The position numbers and the translations under genes are program-made. Of a DNA stretch of 64,000 bases, positions 39,179 to 51,100 are shown one piece after another. How positions within the stretch are numbered: the stretch's first letter is position 1; the number at the start of each line of letters is the position of its first letter. The notes under the pieces are model-generated. The model made no database searches. It was given only the letters and a program-made list of their open reading frames with translations, and had not been told where the DNA came from. Origin of the DNA: Beroe forskalii. Its lineage: Eukaryota > Ctenophora > Nuda > Beroida > Beroidae. The DNA lies in the NCBI GenBank assembly GCA_011033025.1, contig WFMF01000415.1, positions 76,905 through 140,904 on the forward strand. Reading direction: 5' to 3'.

Positions 39179-42100
39179 TCATCTGAATAGGGTTTCATTG
39201 TTGATGAAAACAGTCTCTGGAGGACCTTTGTAAATCTGAGAGATCTCAATGTTGTCAAGTTTCTCGACAATGTATTCGACCATGGTGTCAACGAACGACG
39301 CTTTTGGGGTGTCAGACATTGACAGTAGACTTCGTCCAGGAACTGAAATAAAATGATCGATCAATTTTAAATAAAGATTTTTGAATACAAGGAAAGGTCA
39401 TTGGTATTAATCACGGATACCCCCGAGGTCAAAATTCAAATCCCTTATAAATTCGGCGCACCAAAAATGGAGTGCCTTGTGAATCGGACGTGTTTTTAAT
39501 TGTATAAATTTTCAAATTACATGTTCATATTTGTATTGTACAAGCATTTCTATTGTAATTCCATGCAATTATCGATGATCTAATGTCACTTGGAATCGCC
39601 ACGTCTTTGTTTTTGTGCGCAGGAAATTTTCCAAAAATAGCGATTCCGCGAATCGGATCAGAAGAAATTGCTCGCGCGTTACGCAAAGTCGGCTAACCAG
39701 GCCGAAGCAGTAGACCTTACGACCCTTGCCACACTGCCACATTGCCACACTGCCACACTCGAGAGTGTGGCAAATATAGTGTGGCACTGTGGCAGTGTGG
39801 CAGATTTTCGAGTTCTGCCACACTATTTTACGCTTTTTGCCACACTGCCGCATTGCCACACTCGAAATCAGTGTGGCAGCCACACTGCCACACTCCGTTA
39901 TCCGACCTTACGAAGAGTGTGGCAGCCACACTACTCCAAAAAGAAGAAAATTATCTGATTGATTATTTCATTTCATAACTACGGTTAAGAGTCATCTGTT
40001 GAGATGAACTAGTGGCTGAACTTATCATCCTATGGCGGGCTAACTACCCCTTGCCTGATGTTAACAGAGCATGTGCTTCAGTAATCAGTTGGTTCCTGCC
40101 GACTTTGGTAAGTGGTAACCAACCTTTGATTGAGAATGCAAGATAATTATAGAGTCAATTTGTAATAAATTTAAGTTTCATACAAATTACATAACAATTT
40201 ACAATTGCATTTACAACACCTGACAATCACGTGTGAATTGTGATCCTAAACCAACACTACAGAGTAGAGTTCATTCACGTTCCATGATGGCACAGCTTAC
40301 CAAATATCAAATGATTGATCCGATAGAATCTTACATAGTTCATATCATTATTGCGGTATGACAACAACAACAAATTAAGTAGAAGCTGAAGTGCATATTC
40401 ACGTTGTCAAATCCTAATTCAATAAACCCGCCTATTGCAATATAAATTTAGTTACTACTCTTCAGATTACAGGATAGCTGAATTACATGCAACTAGCAAG
40501 CACCACGTTTGTCTGTACCGTGTACGATTAACTTCCGAGTACATAATATATTGTTTCTTGTTTAAGGATGATGATAATTATTCAAGGTTGGCACTTGGTG
40601 GGCTAAAAGATGAAACTTCGTAGGCACTATACGTCAACATACTTGAATAGCCAGGGAAACATAAATACCGAGACGCGGTATTGATTAAAACAGATTAAGC
40701 AATACTTCAATATTGCTATTCAATCATTAATTATCATTAATCATTGATATAATTTGTTTCACCTCTCTTTTCAAATCTAATAAGTCATTACAATTACGCT
40801 ACGTAATTTCATCAAAAGTAACATGTACGGTAATAAATCGAATCATATTATGTGGCAGTCATGACTCGTAAGGTCAACATTGCCACACTATCTCATTAGG
40901 CGTGCTGACCTTACAGCGAGTGTGGCAGTGTGGTATTAAAAGGTTGCCACACAGTGTGGCAATGCGGCAGTGTGGCAAATGAGTGTGGCAGTGTGGCAAA
41001 CGAGTGTGGCAGTGTGGCTGCCACACTGCTCGTAAGGTCTACTCGGCCGAAGTCACTAGTATAGGAAACATAACCACCAAGGTGTACCGACCAAGATTCA
41101 ATGCAGCAAAATTATAGGTGAGGTATAAAAATCCAATAGTTAAAAAAGTTAGCGCTTGAAAACTGTGAATATTGAAGAATATTTCGATCAAGCATAGCAC
41201 TCAAGGCTCAAGCCCTAAGAACATAAAACGACGAAAATCCAGGGGTCCACTTTCGTTTTCGACACTGAATGTATGCGCTTACCTTGCGTATTGTGACGTA
41301 GAAGTGTCAAAGGCACTTAGTGGCATGCTATTTTGTGTGACGTAGTGGTGCCAAAGGCAGGTAGTGGTATGCTATGTAGTGTGACGTAGTGGTGTCAAAG
41401 GCACGAAGTGGCATGCTATGTAGTGTGACGTAGTGGTGTCAAAGGCAGGTAGTGGCATGCTATCAAGTGACGTAGTGGTGTCAAAGGCAGGTAGTGGCAT
41501 GCTATGTAGTGTGACGTAGTGGTGTCAAAGGCATGTAGTGGTATGCTATGTAGTGTGACGTAGTGGTGTCAAAGGCAGGTAGTGGCATGCTATGTAGTGT
41601 GACGTAGTGGTGTCAAAGGCACGAAGTGGCGTGCTACCAAGTGACGACGTGACGTAGTGGTGTCAAAGGCAGGTAGTGGCATGCTATTTTGTGTGACGTA
41701 GTGGTGTCAAAGGCAGGTAGTGGTATGCTATGTAGTGTGACGTAGTGGTGTCAAAGCCAGGTAGTGGCATGCTATGTAGTGTGACGTAGTGGTGCCAAAG
41801 GCAGGTAGTGGCATGCTATGTAGTGTGACGTAGTGGTGTCAAAGGCAGGTAGTGGAATGCTATTTTGTGTGACGTAGTGGTGTCAAAGGCAGGTAGTGGC
41901 ATGCTATGTAGTGTGACGTAGTGGTGTCAAAGGCAGGTAGTGGCATGCTATGTAGTTTGACGTAGTGGTGTCAAAGGCAGGTAGTGGTATGCTATGTAGT
42001 GTGACGTAGTGGTGTCAAAGGCAGGTAGTGGCATGCTATGTAGTGTGACGTAGTGGTGTCAAAGGCACGAAGTGGCATGCTATGTAGTGTGACGTAGTGG

Positions 42101-45100
42101 TGTCAAAGGCAGGTAGTGGTATGCTATGTAGTGTGACGTAGTGGTGTCAAAGGCAGGTAGTGGCATGCTATGTAGTGTGACGTAGTGGTGTCAAAGGCAG
42201 GTAGTGGTATGCTATGTAGTGTGACGTAGTGGTGTCAAAGGCAGGTAGTGGCATGCTATGTAGTGTGACGTAGTGGTGTCAAAGGCAGGTAGTGGCACGC
42301 TATGTAGTGTGACGTAGTGGTGTCAAAGGCACGAAGTGGCGTGCTATGTAGTGTGACGTAGTGGTGTCAAAGGCAGGTAGTGGCATGCTATCAAGTGACG
42401 TAGTGGTGTCAAAGGCAGGTAGTGGCACGAAGTGGCATGCTATCAAGTGACGTAGTGGTGTCAAAGGCATGTAGTGGTATGCTATGTAGGGTGACGAAGC
42501 GGTGAACTCTCAAAACTGTGTGCGAACCCTGTACAATGTTTACACCATGTATCAAATCATTGGTTTTAGGCCACGAAGCGTGGCGCTCCAGAAGAATTTC
42601 TCTTGGGCAAGGAGATGTCTATGATCCCGTGTACTAAATCATTCCATTTGAAATGGACTATAATTCGATTTGAGGATGCTAATCAGGAGTAATTTGTATG
42701 ATGAATCAATATACATTCACTGATCATCAGTAGATTAATTTCGTGTAATAAGGTAATCAGTAGATACAACTGTAGCAAAACTCACTGATGTTGGAGGTAG
42801 CAGTATTGCTGACACCTTGGAAGGGTGATGCGAATAAGGGGAAGAGGAAGATGGTGAATGACAGGAAAATACCCTGAAAATAAGTTCAAGTTTCAGAAAA
42901 TTATGATATGCAAAATTCGAGGGAGCAATGAAATTATGGGGGATTTTATGTGGATCATGTGAAAAATATTCAACATAATTAAATTTTAGCAGCATATTTC
43001 ATTCGCTAATCTATAGTGGTTCTGCTGAACGAGGAGTGTAAATTGGTGCCTTCATCACTCTAGAAGAAGTCAAATGCTGATCACTTCACCAAATTACTAA
43101 TTCCTACACTAGTTGGCACGAGGAGTCAGCCGAGTGAAATAAGTGCAACAGTATCACTTTTGTGGCGTGATACATCAAGTGAATACTGAAAATTGTACCA
43201 CCACCAGTTGTCTTCGGCTTCTAATTGCACGAGAATAATTTGCATGACAAATAATCTCATTTTGATAAATTGAGAAGGAAAATGTCATTACCATGAGGCA
43301 AGTGGTAGTCTGGGAGCCGATCGTACACTTCTTTGTCGAACAGACAGCTTTCTTCAGCTGCTCCATTAGAGACCTGCAAAGTTGGAAGGTTCAGAGCAAG
43401 CCGAAAATAATGATTAACAGATCAATAGGTGGGCATAATACTATATCAGTTTTGTACATTCGATCTTTAGTTCTAGTATAGGGATAATTTCTTGGACATG
43501 ACAATAATAATTTCTTGGACATGAAACATAGGAATTGGGCTTTTCTCTCTTAGTGACAAGTAAACTGTGGATTTATTTTAATTTTCAGATTAATGAATAG
43601 CTTCCTCTCAGAGTACAATAATACAGGAACAACGCCCCAAATTGAGCAGCTCTTCAACAAAACCCCAATCCTTAGCACATCGCACCTGTTTCGCTTCTGC
43701 AGTTCATCAATTGTGTTCTGCAGCTTGACATTGACTACTGTGTGCTCTTCAACTCTGAAAAGAGATCACAGTTAAAACCGTGCCCGAGGTTGACAGTGAA
43801 TGTTATGATGTCATCATCAGGACATGTAGTGGTGAGATGCTGGCGTTGAAACGTCTATTTTTCTATGCGCGGGTATTCATGGATCTGCAAAGAATGCTAG
43901 AACTCGCTCTGTATCGAACTTGTGAGGAACATTAGATTAGAAAATATACATTTCATTCAGAGAAAAAAGGTTTTGAGTGCGTAATATTTGAAAATAAACA
44001 TTTTATTCAGAGAAAAGGGCCTTAAGAAAGGAACATTAACTCATCAAAAAATGTACATTTTATTCAGAAAGAAAGGTTTTGAGAAAGGCTCTAGGGTAAA
44101 GCGGGGTGAAGTGGGACAATTTGAGACATATTCAGGTGCCACAGTCACACTTTTAACGAAAAATTGATTTTTGGTTGATGATTTTAGCAATGAACCCATC
44201 CTCTTTCCATAGAATTGGTCGAAAAAATCTCAACCAATGGTTTTCATATAGAAAAAGCTGTCCATCTTTCCCGCAGCATGTCCCACTTCACCCCTCATGT
44301 GGAGGTAAAGAGGGACAGTCTCTGCAGCCCTGAGATAACCATTTGAGAAGTTTATTCTTCATTGGACATGTACAGTTCTTTAGAATAAGTCGAATAAACC
44401 ACCTTGGAACAGAGACAGATTGAGTCTAATTGGGCAAATTGGAGAATTGAATGAATTGGTCCACTTTACCCCAAAAATTATTCTTTTAGATTTAAACTTT
44501 CAAATTTCATAAAGAGGTTCATATATGGCCAAACATGGAAAATAAGTACCTCTTTGGCAAGAATTTTGGTTTTTGGTCATTTTACAGCCTTTTTAAAAAT
44601 GTCCCACTTTACCCGCGCTCACCTAAAAACTTCGTAAATTTGTTGTATGGGAACCATTTATCGATTTTTCTCCATTCCAACGGTTCAGTTGTCATCTGAG
44701 TGAAGCCCAAAATGACGAAATTTAATGAGAAAATGTAATTACCTATAATTAGCACGTTGTGGGGGAAAGAGGGACACTAATAGTTAACAAGGATAATTAT
44801 CACAATATAAGCAATAAAAGCATTTGCAATTCATAATTTGTTTACTAAAACATCCTTTATAAGTTTCTCAGGCATGAAATTTTATTTTCATTGAAAATCA
44901 TGTTAATGGGGAAAGTGGGACAGTCAAGTCAGATCAAATGAAATCATGTATTCCTAAGGAAACAATTATGCTGTGGAGGTTGTTTTTCATCAAGATTTTT
45001 CACTTTGGTTGTAGTATACTTTATTTTTCTTGAAAATAGCACTAAATGATATGGTATAATAATTTTGGGGGGAAAGTGGGACAGTTGCGCAAAAATTGTC

Positions 45101-48100
45101 AAAATGCAATAAAATCTATAATTTTAATTCGTGATGCTGTATTAAAAGTTTTAATAGGCATTATTGATATTCTCACATACATAAGTCACAAAAACAGGGC
45201 GATTTTCGATTAGTTACATACTTTTTATCAATTGTCCCACATTACCCCACCAATCCAATAATCAAGATTATATTCCTGTTCCACTTTCCCCACTCACCTG
45301 TAAAGTCTTGTTGGCAATAGAATTCCATCTGAATTATAACAAATAAATGTCTAGATCATTATAAAAATCAATCGTTATTGCTGTACCACTTTACCCCACA
45401 ATGGGTAAAATATATAAAATATGACTGTCCCACTTTACCCAGTGGCTTTTATTGCATGAAATACTGTTGGGGTGTTGCTTTGAAAAAAATTCGAAAATTT
45501 GTCCCACTTTACCCCACATCGGTCTTATGCATCATTTTGACAGTGTTCCTCTTTACCCAAAGTGTAGTCTTCACCAAAGCTTTGCATAGGTGAAGGTTTT
45601 TTGAAATTTCTTTAAGTGTCCCACTTTCCCCCCAGGTGTTCCATTTCACCCCAATTTGTCCCTCTTTACCTCCTGTCCCACTCCACCCCGTTTTACCCTA
45701 CGTACTGTTATAAGGCTATAAGCTTATACAAACAAAGAATTTCTGTGTAAAGGACACCGCAGAATGGATTGTGAACAACAGTCTAGTCGCATACTTAAAG
45801 GGATACTGAAGTTTTAAATCTTAAAATTTTATTTTCCAAAATATTATCATAAAACTATCACTATTCACCATACAAACGCCTTCCGATCATTAAAAATGCC
45901 CCAAAATGCTAAATATAGGGAGTGTAGCGGATTTTCACCAAGGTGCGAAACAAGTTGCGACGTCATCACGGGGGTAGAGTTCACCTAGACCGCAGTAACC
46001 CAGTGTATTTATAGGTATCATATTGTGCTAATAGACCATAGTGTAGTGTTTCTTTTGCTTCCTGCATGATTTCCCCGATCGAGCTTGTAGTTAATAAACA
46101 GTAAATTTTACAATATCAAGCCTGTTAAAACGTTGATAGTCTCATGATACTTAGATAAAGTATGAATTAGTTATTATGCATGTCGATTTAGTTCTAAAAC
46201 ACACTTATGAAGCTTCTGGGTCACATGGGTAGAAATAGACTTCAAAACCCTGTGGAATAGTGGTGTTTGTGTGAGTAAAGCAATGAATACGGAGATCTAG
46301 AATGTTTGCGTTGCTGCGAATATTATGTTATTGCTTAACACATATGTGATGCTAAATTTATCGACTCGAAGGTCTCAATTGCAGTCGGTATTTGAACTCA
46401 CTTATTGTCGATGACGAAAAACACTGAAATTAGGTGAAAAATAAAAAAGGGGTAGGCGCTGCAAACTTGCAAATCTGCAATTTTTGGCACATAAATCATT
46501 CATAAACATTATTTCATCGAGTGAAATTGACAGAAAATACGATATATACCATCTTGTGTTGTAAAAGCTGCCAGAGAAAAGTTTCCTATGTTCCTAACCC
46601 TGAAGGAGTGCCATACCATATTATATTGGTATATCGAGATCCAAACAAGTAACTCCTTGAAATTAACGTGAACTTTGAAGTTATAGAAGGAAAACATGAA
46701 CTATATACCTATGTGTATTAATTAGAATGACCAAATATTCAAACATACTGCTCCCATTCACTAATAATTAAGGATAAATCATAAGATAGATCGTATAGTA
46801 AAATAGGTAATCGACTTTACAGATAACTAGGTGCACACTTAGATACTATAGTTCGAAAGAAGAATAGCAGATGGAGAATTGCCTTTCCTAAATGAATGCG
46901 ATGTTACAATTATATTATTAAATGCTAAACAATCAATGATTGCCAATCAGAATGATATTATTGGGAGCAAATTTTCAAGCAGTCTACATAACATAATTAA
47001 TGGACTATTCATAAATAATTCAATATAGGTATTTAAAAACATGCAACAAAAACTCGTACTTTACGGTACTTTATCATCTTATTGATACTTTACACTATAA
47101 TTTCACACTATACTGTGCGCTCTCTCCTATGATCAGTCCCCCGACCCCCGTGATGACGTAGCACGCCTAACCACAGAATTATTTCACACGCTTATTATAG
47201 CACATAGGGCGGAGATAGAAGTGTCGGAATTTCACCAATCGATTTCTTATGATATAAATATTCAAATAAAGTGAATTTAAGAAAAAATAAAAATTTTGTC
47301 AGAAAACTTCAGTATCCCTTTAATGAAATTATCAGATCAATTTGTAATAATATGCTCTTTAGAACTTTAGAATGCAGCAGGGGACAGTGATCACATTCTG
47401 AGGTGCTTTCTTGAAATGTATTCTTGATTGTGGCATATTTCATTACACGCGATACACAGAATGTTTTCATAAATCCTTTCCGAAGATAAGTTTCATTACA
47501 GTTAATAATGACAAAATTAAAGAGGTGATTTCATAAGCTTGATATTTAGCATCATGGTAGCGACTAGCGTGTTATGAAAAAACATCACACGAGGGTTAGC
47601 CGAGTGTGATAATTTTGAATAAAACACGATCCATCAGTTTGTTGTTTTCATTATCACTCGACATTTCAGTTCTCATCGGTCATTGATCATTCATAACGTT
47701 TTTGTTCGCGCCACTGACAAGTTTGAAGGGGTGTGATATCAATACTTATCCCACTCTAAGGAGGGGGGAAGGGGTACTACCTTCTCTCGAGCCCCCCGAT
47801 GTACTCCTTCCTCCGCTTCCTGCTCTCTGCAGCGGATATCTTGTTCTTTATCTTCCGTCTCACTCTCTTCAGAGCTCGTTCCTCGTTCTGAAGCAGGGGG
47901 AAGTTAAGTGCCGTCAGCACAAAGGTTAAAAATACTGATAAACCAATATAACGTGGTTACATCTGCTTCATCAAGTCTTCAACGGTGTCATGGAAGTAGA
48001 GAAGTTGTACATTTTGCAGAGCTCATTCCTCCAGTGACACACTGTTCAGAAGCGAGCTGAGGCATGTGAAATCATAACCCAAAATATACGCGGGTCAAAA

Positions 48101-51100
48101 GAAACCATCTCACCGTGTATCGAATGTCAGTTAATTCGTGCACTGATTTCACAGATAGGTTACGTGAAATAGTCTGCAGACAGCATGACACTCTCACTTC
48201 ACTCGTTATCATGGTATCGTGCGTATAAGAGTTACAGATCCTAGGACTTTTTAAGGAATGTAAGAATTGTGCAGCTGAATTCTCGTGAAGTTATTTGTAA
48301 GAAATCCAGACAAAGCACAGTTCATCACTTCATCACCACACACCAAATGCAGACCTTCAGTTATGATTTCATTGTGCATAGAATTTCCATGATTAAGAAA
48401 TCAGGAATAATATTCTTTTTATTCAATTTGGAAAACATAAAGCTGCAAATTATGCAACAATCATGCCATGCTCTCTGTCGCCTGAACGCTACAGTTTGGA
48501 TTAGTAGGATTTGAAACATGAGACAAAATTTCAGAAGGATTCCCGGAAAATTGAGTAAATCATACACACTTTAATTTGTCTACTGACTACTACCGCTATA
48601 AAACAGTGTGGTGCATTATGTACACAGTGTATTTCTAAAAAATACAGTACAGAAGTGCTGAAGTATAAGACTGAACCACCGCAATACTCTGAGTCGTAGA
48701 ATTTCAGTGCATATTTTTATACGAAATAATGATTCAAGTTTCACTTATATTCCATGACCTTCGATGACAAATTGTAGCCGCCATATGGTGTAATTAAAGT
48801 TAATTAATTATTGGGCACTGCTGCAGAATTACTGCATAAATGTTCGAATGTCTTATCAGTTCATAATCTAATAACTCGAACGACACTGCACACTCACTAA
48901 TTTAAATTAATATTACCTGGTGGAAATTCCATGTAGTAATAATATATTAGTAGGTATGTCTAAACATTCAATAACTCATTTTCTAATTAAGAAAATTATA
49001 ATTTAATTTATTGAATTTAGTTATTTATGACTTTATGTCGCAAGAGGCCAACTATTTCATGTAGGTACTAACAGCTATGATCCAAGATAATATGTACATT
49101 TTCAATGCTGTTTTTCATAATTCAAAACTCACTCAAGAATGCAAATCTCTCGTATTCATATCAAATTCAATAAAGTTTTCCTTCATGGAGTCTATAGCAT
49201 TACTAATGCACTACTTCATTGGGTGAGGTGTTTATTTCTTCCTCTAGAGTTCCATGAGCACCAGCAACTGACAACCCATCGCCTGACCTATCCTGACCAA
49301 TCACAACACAGTAGGCGACCAATCAGCGCCCGGTAAAGGAACCTCGTGACCCCCACTGTCTCGTGATTGGTGTATTACAGGTGCTGTGGAGGGAGTGGTG
49401 GAGAGGACGCGTGACCTCACAGAGATGTGTCGGTGTAGTGAATAGATCGGTCACTGCCCCTTGTATACTAATGCTACACACAAAGTACACAACATACACG
49501 GCCAAGTTTACATACAAGGTAACAAATGTTCATTGGCGTTCTTTGAATAGACAAGATGAAAGAGGGATCGTAAATTGTGATGCAAAGAGTGGAGTAATGC
49601 TGATTGCTTTGGAAAATCATAGTATTATCTCAATTTAAATTTTTACTATCATATTTTTGTATTTCCAGCTTTGAGAAATATTCAGGTTTCAGAGGCTCAA
49701 AGAAACATTATTGAAAGTAACATTATGTATTTAGTAGAATTAATCTTACTCAAGAGTAAGTAACAGGTTATGACGACACAATTAGATTCAACAAGCTTCC
49801 AGTCTTCTTTGTCAAATTCTATGCTTGCTACACCTCTCTTTCTCCATTACTTAGGAGACATTAATTCAAGCATTAACTGATGAAGCACAAAATATAGAAA
49901 TTTGTTGCTGCATCTTGCAGCAGGCAAACGGCATGGTGGTTAACGTTCAAATTAGCAGCATTATTTTACGCCACATTATGGATTTATGGATGTACGGAAA
50001 TCATCGTGGCACTAGGAAACCGATGTACTGTATTTTGATATGTTTTTCATCTACCAATGCACCATTATAGATAAAACCTTGGATTGAGACAAAACATCAC
50101 TGCGTACTACGTAACCACTACTTATTACAAGAATATGGAATTATTAAGTCGTAGTTAAGTCTAAATTAAATTTAAGCCCCCACAAAACTCATAACTAGCA
50201 CTGTCAATAATGATTTGCAGTACAATCAGTAGATTCTTAGATCTTCATAATCATTGAAATAACTCACCTTCGTCAGCACCACATTGAATGGAATGTTGAC
50301 TCCTTCCTCCTCCAGCATTTTCCTTTCCTCTTCTGTTATGTCCCGACCTTTCAACTGGAACAAGGAAAGCAGATAATTTCAGGATACTACCGGGTGGGCC
50401 AAAAAGAACGTTGCAAAAGTAACGCGCTGTAACTTTGGTTGTGTTTTGAGTTTCTTGATGAAATTTTAGGATGTCATAGGTATAGGCTGTAAGTTTTTGC
50501 ACCAAAAATTTGGAGTGTCTAGCACAAAAAATGTCCGAGTTATCAACAAAAAACCGGTTTTTCGGCTATATTTCAATATTCGAGAGTCAATAACTCGGCT
50601 TGTGTTTGGAGTTTCTTGACCAAATTTTAGGAGGTCGTAGGTATAGGCTATAAGTGTTTGCAACATAAATTTGAAGTCTTTAGCTCAAAAAATGTTTCAG
50701 TTATCAACAAAAAGCGGGTTTTTTGCCCCTATCTCTGTTTCCTTGCCCATATCTCTGTTTCCGGGACTCAAAAATGTTAGCAACTCCAGGGTCATATTGG
50801 TCAGATGTTGCCCGAAATATCCTGAAAGTTTCATCAAGATTGCACGAAAAACCTCGGAGATATGCGCTTTTTTGTAACGCAAAAAAGTGTACATACGCAA
50901 GCGTGCATAGTTTTAACTTCCTCAAAGACACAGTAATTACGCGCTATACACTTTTTTGGGTTACAAAAAGGTGCATATCTCCGAGGTTTTTCGAGCAATC
51001 TTGATGAAACTTTCAGGATATTTCGGGTAACATCTGACCAATATGACCCTGGAGTTGCTAACATTTTTGAGTCCCGGAAACAGAGATATGGGCAAGGAAA

